Counted from the stretch's first letter, positions 46,801 to 58,755 are shown. The stretch: DNA of 64,000 nt from Bemisia tabaci (GCF_918797505.1 NC_092794.1:69167345-69231344); one strand, 5' to 3'. A program made the numbers and translations. Notes: generated by a model not told the origin, from the letters alone.

Positions 46801-49800
46801 TTTTGATGCCACAACCTTTTTTTTGCCACCCTGAAAAATTCAAGTTTCTAACTAAGTTCCAATTTCCAGATTCCATCCTTATTTTTTTCTGAACTTCAGA
46901 TTTTCCCTGAGAAACTTATATTTAAATGGGCACTATCTCTGAATGAATTGAACTTCCCAAAAATCTTTGGTGGTGCATTATATCAGTGATCATCATGATT
47001 TTAATATCTTGCAGGATATCTATTAAAAACCCTACCTCGGCTATCTAATATCTTCTGGATATTCCTCTGTTAGTCTTTTAAGACTTTCAAAAGATATTTG
47101 ATTTTTATTACTTTGATATTTTTCTAACTTGATTAGATTGATAGAATTTAAGCAAGATACTCTATCTTCGTATAGCAACTTTTCTCTTGCTCCTCTTAAT
47201 GGAGATTCTTGCATGCTCTGCTCTATTGTACAGATTTTTTCCCTCTTTTTCACTGACTGTTCTTCTTTTCTAATTATATTTTAAAAACGCTCTCCAATTT
47301 TTCCCCATTGTAGAAAACATCTGGCTGTCTGGAGGAAGAAAAATTGAAGTGTTTGAAAAGTGCAATCACAGAGATGCAGAAGAAAACCGATTGCCTTAAA
47401 CAATCATGGTTAAGGAAACAGAACGAAATAGTCCATTTTGCACAAGAACGGACCAGGCAGGTTCATCAGTACAACATGCTCAAGAAACGTAAGCACCCTT
47501 ACTCTTCAATTATATACAAAATAGTTACCTCGGCTGTCAATTCTGTTTAGAAAAATAATGTGGCAAACTCTCACATCTGCGATTTATTTTAAGAGAGTCA
47601 ACAATGTAAAATTCATGCTAATTTTAATGATCTCAGTAGTTTTTTAGTGACGGCTCATGCTTATTTGGCCAAAAATGTAACAAGTTTCAGCACTTTTAAG
47701 AAGAGCTAATTTATTTTTAATCTTCTCTAATAAGTTGTTTACCTTTTTTCTGCCTTGCATAGTCCGTTTTGGGAACAGCTTCTTATTTTTCTTTCTCCTA
47801 AAAACATTGTTGTTTTAATTGACTTTGTTTTAGAGGTTTTAATTTTGGAGCAGAAGAATTGGAAATTAAATTACCACCTTGAGATGAACCAAAATCATAA
47901 ACGAAAAATCGAGCGAACCATCAAGCGTCTTTTGCTGAGGATTGAAAATTTGAATGCAGAATCCCACAAATATAATACTCAAATCCAAACATTTGATGCA
48001 GCAAACCACATAACGCACAAAGAGTACTCTGGAGAACTAAAGGTGTGTTGGTATTTTACTTTGATTAGTCATTTAATGTCCTCAGATCAAGAGGGCTTTT
48101 AAATTTATGAAGAATGTCAATGTTTTAAGACAGTGTTCTAGAATGTAACCTCTTGAGAAGGGACCTCTCAAATGTTTTGTCAAAAACAAAATAAAAATAA
48201 ATAGCACTCCTTATGGGAGCACCAATCTTCTTGAAATTTTTCAAACGTCTAGGAAATGTTTATCGCTCCTCAAACTTTTCTGTTTATTCCTCCCTGGCAG
48301 AAATTTGCAGCAAGCAAATTGTTTATTCCTCCTTGGCAGAAATTTGCAACAAGCAAATTGTTCATTCCAGTAAAAAATTTTACACAAGGCAGCACAAAGT
48401 GAAAATTTTGTGAAAAAACAAAGAACAGAATAATCGAATTTTAGGTAAGCTGCAAGTGCAATTGAAAGTTTGTATCCTCGGTTTGTCATTTACTTGGATT
48501 CCAGCTATTCATTTCATAAATGATTACTGTTTCAGACATCCATTAATCTAGAAATTTAATGACAGCCCTTTTTTTAGCATTAAAAGCTGCACTATACGCC
48601 TGGAAATTTTTTAGGATGCGGAGGAAGAAATGCTGGGTTTAACAAAGGATATTGATGATTTGGAAACCAAAAAAGAAGAAATGAGTGAGGATGTGTTAAT
48701 TCTGGAGCAAGAGTTCCTGACCTGGGAGAAAAAGTGTAAAATGATGACAGAAGCCCGGCAAAAGATACTCGAAGAGCAAGCAGCCGAAGGAGAAATAGGC
48801 ACCATGAAAGCAGAAATACATCGAATGAAGGTTAGCCCTGAATAAGTTTTCTCTCTCTTCCTCCTGATCTGTTTTGACCCTCTTTTTTATTTTTAACATA
48901 AATACTGCTCTACCTTTTAACTTAAATCAATACCTACCTTTTCCTGGTTCCTTCACAACTGTGCAAGGCACCTCTCTGTGTGCTAGCAATACTGCGCAGC
49001 TGTACATAATGTTGCTAAAAAGGAACAGGAGGATTCTAAGAAACTGGAGAATGTTAAGACCTTGCACCTCTTTAAGGTTTAAATCCAATTTTTCGTACTA
49101 ACCTGTGGTAAAATTTTGTGTTACCAAAATTTCTTGCCTAAGTCCTAAAAATCAATTAATCAGCAGCGCACTTGGCATATGTTTACTCATATGCATAGAG
49201 AGGGAGAGAGACTCTTGAAACATACAAAATTTGAAGATTTTTTTTTTTTGCATAAATCCAGTTGGATATACATCAAAGAGACGGTCGCGGCGGCATATAA
49301 GAGACTCTCACAAAACGGCCCCTTCTAAACAGATGTTTTACTCTCTTACTCCTTTACTGGATCAGGAGGAGGGAATGGGGGCTTGAGAGAGAGAGACTGT
49401 CAAATTTTTTGACCATATTGATCCGGCAACTATTGATCATTTTAGATGTTTGAATGTATGCGTTGTCACTAGAGTGGGTATCTTCCCAATTGCAGCAGAG
49501 GGTCATGCTAAAAGGAGTGACCTAAGCATCACTATTGTTTTCCTGTCAGGATTTAATTTCTACCGAATTGCAATTCAGGGCAAGGTTTAATGATGCCGCT
49601 TATTAATATAGCTGTTTCTGTTGAATTATTCAAGGTACGATATGGACAGTTATTAAAGGCCCAAGAGAAACTAAGTCAAGACATGGAGATGTGCATTACC
49701 CGTCGTGACGGAATTATTGATAACTCTATTGGTCGAGAGTTGCGAGATACAAGAACATACCTCCGTCATCAGTTACAACGGAAAGTTGATGATCTGAGAT

Positions 49801-51014
49801 GCAGAATGAAACACTTACTTATGGTAAAAATTTATCATAATCAAGCTAATCCATAACATTGCAATTTTACAAGTTGACTTGTTTTCCCTCAAAGAAATAA
49901 AATAGGAGCTGAGATTTTAAAGCACTGCAATGGAGATATGTGGTCTTGCACTTTGGGCATTATAAACTACCCTCTTACTCATACACCTCCCCCCCCCCCC
50001 TTCACTAGTTGAAGAGGTACCCACCTTCTTGGAAGAATACGAAATTCCCGAGAAATGTGTTCTGTTATTTTCATTAATCAACGTTTTTGTGATAGTTGCT
50101 CTGGCACTCTTCATATAGTTCTCATTTTAATGTTTAATTTTAGGAAACAAAAAACCTAGAAAAAGATTGTTTGGCGACTGAAACAAAAAGAGAAGAGTTA
50201 CAAAAAGAATGGAAAGCAAAGCAAGATCAGTTAACGGCTTTGAAACTAACAACATCTCAAATGGAAGACCAGCTCCAAGAAGGCCAATTTCATAAGCAAA
50301 AGGTTTGAATTTTCCTTTGAGTTAGCCTAAATATGTATCAGCTTTTTTTAAATAGTTTGTTTCCACAACAACGTCCAGTTCATTTGCAGTTCAAGGACTA
50401 ATCGCCGGAGAAACGTGAGGGGAGTGAGAGATTAATGCTACAGAGCTTCAGCAAGCTGTATCCGTAAAATTTTGAAAAATTCATCCCAGAAAATACCTTG
50501 ATGCGTTTTTTACATATATGTCTTTATGCGTAAAAATGTACCGTGTTTTCCACGACTTCTCATAGATGTAATTTATTTTCTGATAAATCAATTACTTCTC
50601 AGGGTAAGCAAAGGCATTCTAGTACCCACTTAAAATCTCAAGCTACCGAGCAAGATAGAAAGCCAAAATTACCGTCCTTGTAAAATACAATCACTGTCAC
50701 TCTACCTGAGCTCCTATTATCGTATAGTTGCTTTGATGGTAGTTATGACCAATGATAATTTACTAAATTTTCTTTTTTAGAATCTTGAGCTGCTCGTTAG
50801 GAAGCAATACAAAGGACGACTTTACGCTGCCATCAAAGCAAACAAATATCAGCTACTGTTTGCCCATGAAGCATCACTTCAGATTGAACTGCAACGACAA
50901 ATCACCATGAATCTGGATCTCGTTTCTGTTGTTGAGTGTTTGCTTGTTGATTTCCCTCCACTCACCAATCCCATAAACAGAATACTGAACGTCCTACGGA
51001 TGACTTGTTTGTAG
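39609..51014 (+). CDS. CCDC40: CCDC40, axonemal coiled-coil protein, complete
   Basis: Fourteen exons: 39609-39720, 40287-40612, 41007-41226, 41923-42080, 43028-43272, 44068-44311, 45100-45282, 46054-46299, 47314-47488, 47834-48042, 48615-48830, 49635-49823, 50144-50302, 50781-51014. All junctions fit AG/GT and phase, giving 971 codons and TAG. CCDC40 with CCDC39 forms the 96-nm molecular ruler of motile cilia and flagella, placing inner dynein arms and the nexin-dynein regulatory complex. Diagnostic blocks: LAPDNPLLARFQATL (exon 2), LQFWNRMLIEIQ (exon 5), TMKAEIHRMKVRYGQLLKAQEK across exons 11-12, and YKGRLYAAIKANK in the last exon. Nearly all of it is heptad-rich coiled coil. The first ATG is 58 bp after an in-frame stop (39549-39551), so the start is well supported; the long acidic N-terminal extension of the human protein (1142 aa) is absent. 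In insects the likely site of use is the sperm tail and sensory cilia. Confidence 0.93.
43822..43871. repeat. Run of about 50 T
   Basis: Uninterrupted poly(T) in the CCDC40 intron between exons 5 and 6. Length is likely polymorphic or inexact in the assembly. It could be the poly(A) tail of a minus-strand retroelement, but nothing recognisable adjoins it. Confidence 0.8.
48281..48358. repeat. Tandem duplication, 39-bp unit, two copies
   Basis: TGTTTATTCCTCC[CT]TGGCAG and what follows occurs at 48281-48319 and 48320-48358 with two differences; a third partial copy begins at 48359. Inside the CCDC40 intron between exons 10 and 11. Confidence 0.8.
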
Positions 51015-51339
51015 AACACAACCAACCATGACCATCAAATCAGCAAAGAACATCATGTATGTAAGTATTTCAAAGATTTCGAGGTTTCTTCTGTAAATTC
51101 TTCCCATCTTTTTGGCCTATGTTATTCTCTAATGCTTTGACTGTATTTAGCAAGACGGAATCACTTCTTTCAAGAAATGAAAGGTCTGCCTGTTAGATGC
51201 AGTGAATTTGGAACTTTTGACGTATGTTTCCTCGAAGTAAAGAAAGTTTTTTTTTAAATTTTTTTTTATTTATTTGTATTGTTCGCAATTTTATTGCTAT
51301 TCAAATAGAACAAAAACCTTTCCAAATTGCTGTAGCAAG

Positions 51340-52960
51340 GTTGCCACGGAAATAATTCACCGGTCGGGAAACATTGCTGTGACAACCTGTCTAGAAGTGC
51401 ATGTCACTACACCAGTGGAAAAGTTATAGCAACGTGAACGGAAAGAAATCGGCTGCCTTTGGAACAGGTTGCGGCAACCCTTCCGCGGCATGAAACATTG
51501 CCATAGTAACGCTACTCATCACTTTCCGATAATGGGTTTTGATAAGGTCTCCGCGGTAAAATTGGGGTAACATTCGTTCAGAAATGGTGAGTTCCTGTCT
51601 AGCGTTTCCTGGGCAAGGTTTCCTCTGCGTTCCCAGAGACGCTACTCGGCTACCATTCTAGCAGTACTATCCGAAGCCACATCCTGCTAAAAATTTGCCC
51701 TGGAGAATTCCTCCCTAGGGCGTTTTGGGCAGCGCTATCAGGTATGGGTGCCTTGGAAAGCTTCCCATAGGTGTCTTGTGGACTCCTACGAATATAATAA
51801 CAAATAAAATAAATTAATACAAATTAATTACTTAAATACAATTAAATAGATTAAAGTAAATAAATGCATAAAATAAAATAGATTTAAAAAATTAAATATA
51901 TCAAACTAAAATAAAATCAAATGTATTAAAAACAACAAATGGAATAGATTAAAAGATAATATGAATAAATAAAGTAAAATAGATTAAAATAAATAAGAAA
52001 ATGAAATACATCCAGCGAAAATAAAATAAAATGTATTAAAAACAACTAATAAAATGGGTTAAGAGATAGTATGAATAAATAAAATAAAATGCATTAAAAT
52101 AAATAAAAAAAATGAAATATATGAAACGCAATAAATAAAATATATTTGGATAAATAATTAAAAAATAAAATAAAATCCATTAAAATTAATAAATAAAATA
52201 AAATAAATCAAAATTAATAAATAAAATTAAATACATGAAAATTTGTTCCCGCTACGACCAGCATCCAAGTTCCGCGTTGCGCCAGCATTGCAGATCGACG
52301 TTAGAGGAATGGTTTTTACGCCTCATAGACTTGGTAAGATTGGCGTAACGTTCTTTGGACGAGCATTGACGGAACACCGTTGCGGCAGGGTTGCGCTGTC
52401 GTTGCGTTGTGCGTGGATACCGTAAGTATTTCGGCATGTAGGTTACGGGAACCTAACCGCGGCAACCAGAACCGAATCACACCTGCGGGCCGATTAAGGT
52501 TTTCTGAACAAGCATTGCCGAAACTCTGTCGCGACAACGTTACGGCAGCATTAAGTCAAGGATAGATGCCGTAAGGGTTATTACGTTAAGGTTCCCGAAA
52601 CCTGGTCGCAGAAATGGAAACTTATTCCACCTACCACGGAAAGGCTACGGAAAAGTTCATGCCAAAACCATTTCGCGAGGTTTTGGCGCTGGCGTTGCGG
52701 TAACCTCTCTGACCACTTTCCGCAGTATGGGTTCCCTTCGCAACCTATCACGGTCATGTTGCCGGAAGGGTATGGCATCCTTCCCCAGACAACGTTGTAG
52801 CGGCAAGTTTGTGACAAGTCTTAGCTGCAAAGTTTCCGTAAGGAAATGTGCTACTTGGGCAGAGAATGTCAAAAGTCGCTCGAACGTTATAGGAACTGTT
52901 GGGCGGTTAGGACGCGAAGCAGCAAATCAATTTCTCCAACAACGGCAGTAAACCATTTTA
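51340..52960. repeat. CpG-rich degenerate repetitive block of unknown origin
   Basis: Dense in short words such as TTGCGGCAAC, AACGTTGC, GGTAACG, CCGCGG and GGAAAGCTTCC, unlike the AT-rich surroundings. It is split by an AT-rich microsatellite at 51790-52240. Open frames occur on both strands but none resembles a protein family, and no splice structure is apparent. Perhaps an old repeat family. Confidence 0.45.
51790..52240. repeat. AAATA/AATAAA-type microsatellite
   Basis: About 450 bp of interrupted (AAATA)n and (AATAAA)n, with two diverged internal duplicates of roughly 115 bp (around 51905-51990 and 52020-52105). It directly follows the CCDC40 3' flank and supplies many AATAAA hexamers. 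Confidence 0.85.
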
Positions 52961-53730
52961 GCCGGGAAAAATGTATCAAGTATCTTCAGTTTTCGAATAA
53001 AAAAGCGACGGCAGAGTATACGCTTTAAAAATGCACTTGAAGATACGCCACTAAAATTCATAAAAACAAACGCACACCAATCCCCACATCCATGAAACGA
53101 AGATTTTCCTAGAACCTCCCTGCTTGTTTGATTTACTGCACGTTTCATACGCTCCCTGTTTTCCCGCCTCCGGTCCACGGGAAATTTTCGCGCCTTTCCG
53201 GCGGGCCGGGCCACTTCCGGTTTTGACCCCCCCCCCCCCCTCCCCACTGAACGGGGCTCATATGAAAACGAGCGGTCAGCTTTGGTATCAAACGGATATT
53301 AAACATCCAAAATATAACTCAAGAATGTTTCCATCCTAAGATTTCTATGATTCTTACACTGTCCTATCGCTGAGGTTAAGAGGTGGTTCTGAATGCTTGC
53401 TTTTCTTGTCATAAAGTGTACCTACCTATTCTAAGGAAAATTCCCCAAAAATACGCTCACTTTCCCCAATCTTACCATGTTTGGCAGCTCTTTCCAGAAT
53501 TTTCCCGTCCAACCCAGAAGTCTGTATCGCTATTTTGTAAAAGGGAGCGTTTTCGTTTTATATGCAGCTAGAGTGATAGGTCATCGAGTATTCGTACCCG
53601 TAAGGCTTTATTTTTTATTTATTTTTATTTTTTCCAAATTTTTAGTAAACATTTCATTTGTTACAATGCGTGGTTTTCACATTATAACCATGCCTATAAT
53701 TTTATTCGCGGTAATATTATAATGAGTATA

Positions 53731-53732
<2 letters not shown>
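52961..53732. other. Non-coding, mixed
   Basis: CpG-containing DNA to about 53260 with a run of 14 C (53227-53240), then AT-rich sequence. No exon recognised. Confidence 0.4.

Positions 53733-53764
<32 letters not shown>
53733..53764. repeat. Run of about 32 A
   Basis: Poly(A) tract between AT-rich DNA and the second family-M MITE. No retroelement body seen to its left. Confidence 0.75.
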
Positions 53765-53766
<2 letters not shown>

Positions 53767-53819
53767 GGAACTTGGTGACAACGCAACATTTATCCGAATA
53801 TACGTGATTCTTTAATTGG

Positions 53820-54056
53820 ATCGCATTTAGATAAAAGAAACCAGCGTGATTACAGTGATGTAAACATGTTCATTATCCAAAGAAATCTCCCAAAATAGCA
53901 AATAGTTTTCTCCACCGAAAATGTGTTAATCTTAAAGGAAAATAATTGTGTGCATTTTAATACCGTACACATATCGAGTATTTTCAAAAGAAAAGAAGAA
54001 GTCGTACGATTTTGAAAACGCTGCAATCGCGCCGGCTCTTTTTAACTAAATGCGAT
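53820..54056 (+). mobile_element. MITE family M, copy 2
   Basis: A 237-bp copy of the element at 39073-39326, same orientation, with ends ATCGCATTTAGATAAAAGAAACC and GGCTCTTTTTAACTAAATGCGAT. Its inverted ends pair better than those of copy 1. It stops just before the CpG-rich segment at 54.06 kb. Confidence 0.75.
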
Positions 54057-54059
54057 TCT

Positions 54060-54629
54060 GTCAAAAGGGATCGGGGTTTAAATACCTATCTGCTTTCTGG
54101 AAGGGGAAGTTCGGTTCCTGATTTGGACCGAAAATGATCAGGGACGAAAATTTGATTGGACGTGATTGGTGGGGCCGGTTGCTGGTGGCGCGTCCGCCTA
54201 GTAGCGGTTTCCCGTATTGATTTTAAGTTGCTGCTGTCGTCGGGCGCGCAGCAGGTCGAAGTGAGGCAAGGCGAGACGCGCTCGCGCAGCGAGTCCGAGC
54301 CGAGCAAGCGTGCGCGCCCCTTTCCGACGTGCAGCCGCCAACCACGGCCGCCGCTTCGTGCTCCTCAGTTGCCTCGCAGATGCCCCCCTGTTTTTCGCGC
54401 AACTTTTTTTCGCACCCCGTTCCATCGCGACGCAGCCAACTGACCTGAAGGAGCCAAGAAAACAACCCCCAAGCTACCCCTAAAGCTCGGAAAACCCTCC
54501 AAAATTCCTGCGATCGCTACGTTAGCCCAAGTTCGTGCCTCGTCCCCCGTTCCCAGTGTCCCCGAATTCGTGTGTGTGTTGCCTCTCGCGTCGATAGATC
54601 GTATCAACATCAATGGATTGATCTCTGGC
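54060..54629 (+). promoter_or_regulatory. Candidate CpG-rich promoter and 5' UTR exon
   Basis: A CpG-dense, GC-rich stretch in AT-rich DNA, with a TATA-like TTTAAATA near 54077, two reverse CCAAT boxes (ATTGG near 54157 and 54166), GC boxes, and at its right end CTGGCAAA followed by a good donor match GTAAGA (from 54630). This looks like a first non-coding exon of a plus-strand gene whose coding part lies beyond the window. No coding exon was found downstream. Inference only. Confidence 0.35.
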
Positions 54630-54639
54630 AAAGTAAGAC

Positions 54640-55911
54640 CCACTTTCCATCTCTCTTTTATCTGCTCGTCACTATTTCTTTTCGTCGTTTCTGTATCGTC
54701 GAGGATCAGCGCGCTTATCAGGTGGAGAGATCAATGCGCTTGTGGGGAAAATGCACGGGGGAAGTACAACATGGATGCACTTGACACAAAAAACGAGAGG
54801 GCAGGCCTATTCTGAGTTGAATTCAAATTTTCTCAGTCAGTTAAGAAAGGGAACCTTGATGGAAATCCAACGAGGCAAGTCTCTTTGTCTCCAGTCAATC
54901 GAAGAGAATCCTGAACGAGTTCAATATTCTTCCACTTAATTTGAAAGTGGATTTTATCATTGTAACGTTGCAAAATGTCTGCCCTTACCCAAATAGCCAT
55001 TTTCAACCTCAAAGCTACTGTCAGTTGCATTTTTTTCGTGACCAAGTTGCAAAAATTGCAATTTTCATGCAGCCAAATTAGCAATGTCGGTCGCAAATAG
55101 CGTCAACTTCTTCCCAGATTGATAATTATTCCTTTATTCAAATCAGTTCATCGTGTATGATCTCTAAGCGTAGTTTCATTATGTGCCCATCTCTTATCCT
55201 TTGATACTGGATTAAAGGGAGGGAATGAGGCCAGAAGTTTAATGTTGCGGTAACTATTTCGCAAAATCTGTTTCAAGAAAAATTCTTGCAAGAAACTTCG
55301 AATTATTACAATTTCGCAACAAAGGCTATTGGTACATCGTACCTACTGCTTCCTTTTCATACCTACTCACGTCATCCTGCAACACTCGCTATGAATTGTC
55401 ACCTACTTTGTTTCGTATTCTCCCCTCGAGATGTTATGCTCTCTGTAAATATCAATCGATGATGTTTACAGTTATCCTAACGGGAATAAGTAAAAATTGA
55501 GTACAACTAAGAATCTTGAAGCATTTTACAATACCCCGATAGTTTTCGGAATTAAGCTACACATAGGATCGTGCGTAAACGGCCGTCTCCAAATTATGTA
55601 CCTGACGCTAAATTTATGGATTTTAATCTTTTTAACCAGCGCGATTTTTAGCGATCCAGAACGGTCGGCTCGTAACCTCATAAAAATTACATAACGCTGA
55701 CCTAGATCTCCCTGCTAAAATACAAACATTTTTTCAAAAAAACTCATCAACTTCACTAGACCGATAAGGGCTACTGTGCATGGACCACATTTCGTAATGT
55801 AGAACCACCATTTTTGACTCGTTTCAGAAACAACATATGTAACATTAGTTTCCTTATGCAGATAGGCGCTTTTATATTTGAGCCAAAAATAGGAGTTCCT
55901 TATTGTTGAAT
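54640..55911. other. Non-coding, nothing recognised
   Basis: AT-rich DNA, possibly the first intron of the gene suggested at 54.06-54.63 kb. No repeat or exon identified. Confidence 0.35.
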
Positions 55912-56049
55912 GTAGCCCATATTCGGACGTCACCAAGCATAGTAAATCCGCCCACAAAGGGCATTTTCATTTAAACCTTTGTAGCCCATATTCGGACGTC
56001 ACCAAGCATAGCAAATCCGACCTCAAAGGGCATTTTCATTTAAAACTTA
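55912..56049. repeat. Tandem duplication, 69-bp unit, two copies
   Basis: GTAGCCCATATTCGGACGTC and the following 49 bases occur at 55912-55980 and again at 55981-56049, differing at only a few positions. Recent duplication; no coding content. Confidence 0.9.
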
Positions 56050-56505
56050 TATTTCATTACAGTGATTTGGCACTCAAGTGGTTATTTGAAAGCTTCGAAG
56101 ATAGATCATCTCTGCCCTATGACCTCCATTTAAATGATTAAGTAAAGTAAACGCATTGCACTTACGATCAGTACCCAAATAAAATAATAGAGGATAGACA
56201 TGCACCCGCTGAGGCTAAGGTCGTTCGGCCTTAAAAATACTAGCGCAGCATGGGCCGTGAACCAGTAAGGTGGGTGCAAAAAGCTAAGGATTATCCACAG
56301 GGAGGTTTATCCAGAGGGAGGTTCGGAGAGAGTGGATGGAGCATCCCCTCACTGAAAGGGTGTTCAGGGAAAAAATTCACAATTTAACCTATGTGAATAA
56401 TCCAGAAGAATAATCTGAGTCCTGGTAGAATTTTCGACGCATTTATGAAGAAATTAAATACCTAAGAAGCGCAATGAAATATTGAAATAATTCTAATTTA
56501 ATGCA

Positions 56506-57060
56506 ATGGACCACTAGACAAGGTACGAATTCAAGCATTCTGATACATGTTTCTTAACTAAACTTTCACGTAGAATACGACGAGTACAACCAAAATTACC
56601 GAAATCAACTCCTTCCAAAGATATTTAATGATTTTTGATGCGTGAATTCAAACCACCCGCTCATGGAAACTCAATGCTCTATGTGATTCACATCGCGCGC
56701 TAAACGTTATCATGACAGTCTCTGCAATATAAAAATCTGGCAACCTCTATCTTGACGCTTCACCTCAGCTGTAGCAAATTGCTTATAGTTATAACAACAA
56801 CTTATGGTGGGAAATGAACATTGCTCGATTGAGAAGCTTGCTAAAACCATTGTAATGCGCAATTTGGCTCATGTAGAGCTTTGAGTTTCTTGTGAGCGGA
56901 CAGTTCAAATTCCTCGTAACCAATGTGAAATAAAAACGTTAATATCTTCGTTTGGAGTTTGTTTCATTAGTTTTCATTGCGAGAATCGTGCTCTACGTGA
57001 AATTTTGGTTAAGAAGCATGTATCAGAATGCTTGAATTTGTACCTTGTCTGGTGGTCCAT
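56506..57060 (+). mobile_element. TIR element, copy 2 (complete)
   Basis: Terminal inverted repeats of about 80 bp: ATGGACCACTAGACAAGGTAC... at the left is mirrored by ...GTACCTTGTCTGGTGGTCCAT at the right, and matching continues through GATACATG[TC]TTCTTAAC to CACGTAGA. 555 bp, non-coding. A diverged inverted copy is at 1554-2000. Target duplication not resolved. Confidence 0.8.
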
Positions 57061-58100
57061 TAAAATCCATCTTAATACATCATTTGATCAATAGACTATC
57101 GACCAAATCAGTTCCTTATGTGAGATGGGGGTTCCAAGTGCGAATCGACCTCCAAGAATCCAAATTTCATGGTCTGCTAATTCCACGGCTTCTGTAAAAA
57201 CAACGTCAGGATAAAACTGTTCGTGCTCAAGGGATGTCCGGGTTGCATACGCGCAATATTGCAGGCGCTCTACTTTTATTAACCGCGACACCTGGCCGCA
57301 ATTATTATGTTTCAAGCTAAAGGGATGTCTGTGTCGCATAGAAAATGGCGTTGAACATAAATAAACCTAGGAACTCTGGTAAACAGTACATAGTTGCAGC
57401 GTTGACAAATAGTGCGATTCATTGAAGTGTCAGCCAGCCGAGAAAGACGAGGAAACGTCTCGTGAAAAGACGGAATCCTCGAGGTTCCCATGTATACCGC
57501 GCAAGACAGAGAAAGAAATCACGCACTCCAGGAAAGGTTTTCTGGTCAAAATTTCAAGCAGAACATGTTTGACTTATCGAAAACATCCGAAATCGACTCA
57601 TAAGTGAGAAATAAACCTTTGTGGGTCACGTTATGAACAGGAAATTCAAACTTCTCGCTCCTTAAAAAACCTTACTCAACGCAGGTCAAAATAAACATTG
57701 AAATCAACTTGTGCTTTGAGCAGATGACCATTAGAGTTAGGTGTCACGCAAAATTCCTTCCTCTTCTGCCCCAAGATGCATTTAGTCTCGCCAACAAAGT
57801 TATTACACGAGAAAATTCCTCCATTGCCAAATATTCCGAAACTAGTTCTGAGCTCGATTTGCATTGAGTACGTAGACTGTGTTTTTTCTTTTCAGCAGGA
57901 TACATTAACGTAAACAAGAATCACAAGTTTCTCCGTCATGCGTTGAATTCGGGAAGTTGCAAGGAACACTTCGACACATTTCCGAACACGACAAAGTCAC
58001 GTGTGTGAAATAAAAGCATAATACTTGCTGTCAATTGTCGGGAGTGAGAAAAGCAGAGCGCCTTCAATTTTGCGATATGCAACCCGGGCATCCTTCGAGC
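57061..58100. other. Non-coding, nothing recognised
   Basis: Open frames of 60-80 codons occur on both strands but none has family features or splice context. Confidence 0.35.
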
Positions 58101-58552
58101 ACGAATAGTTGTATCCAAACGTTGCTATCAAAATAGCCACGGCGCGGCGCGGCGCCTTCAATTTTTTCCACGTATGATAACAGACGACTATAAATTGGTA
58201 TACGGGAGAAAGTGCATTCCTCCTTTACAACGTTTTAAAGTCTTCCTTTATGCTCGATTTTAATCAAAGGAAACTAACCGAAGTATGTCCTTGATATCCT
58301 CTGTAAATATATTTTAAAAAGTATAGGAAATTCACAGATCGAAAAACTGATCGTCGGTTTTCTTTTTAAAAAGTAAAGCATGAGTGGAGATTTGCAACGT
58401 TGCTTTTGAGGTTCCGCATTTTTGAACTGTACTGCCGTGCTAAGGAAGAACGCCGTATGACATTCGAGAGTTGCCATCCGCGGATAAAATGTTCATTTTA
58501 GAGGAAACTTATAAATATTTTTTTTTGAAATCTTCAGACACTTTAAATTATA
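58100..58552. repeat. Dispersed repeat, left flank of Helitron
   Basis: Non-coding family also seen at 10480-10800 and partly at 31290-31450. The part at 58432-58482 (CCGTGCTAAGGAAGAACGCCGTATGA) is repeated in inverted orientation at about 61410-61462, on the other side of the Helitron. A GGCGCGGCGCGGCGCC run occurs near 58140. Confidence 0.5.
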
Positions 58553-58563
58553 CTAGCTGCTCC

Positions 58564-58582
58564 GGGCGCCCTACGGGCGCCC
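58564..58582 (-). terminator. Helitron 3' terminal hairpin
   Basis: GGGCGCCC, three-base loop, GGGCGCCC (58564-58571 and 58575-58582), seven bases from the terminal CTAG. Outside it, CTAGCTG (58553-58559) and CAGCTAG also form an inverted repeat, so the end can fold into a longer interrupted stem. Such a hairpin is the transposition terminator in Helitrons. Confidence 0.7.
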
Positions 58583-58755
58583 TCCACAGCTAGCAATGGT
58601 GGTGCAGTAGCTTATTTGGAATCGGAGCGATTAGTTGAATCTATTTAATAATGATGATGATTCTGCGGCAGAAGATCAAGGAATTTAACTGCCTCTCTGC
58701 GTTACAGGGTGGAGACTGCCATTCTACCGAAAAATGTTATAAAGAGCTCGCATTA

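Noticed and set aside
53124..53339. CpG-rich open frame on the plus strand
   Set aside because: Low-complexity Pro-rich product driven by the poly(C) run; no homology or splice context.
54156..54443. 95-codon Arg/Pro-rich frame in the CpG-rich segment
   Set aside because: GC-rich DNA gives long chance frames; the opposite strand is open too. Better explained as 5' UTR or promoter.
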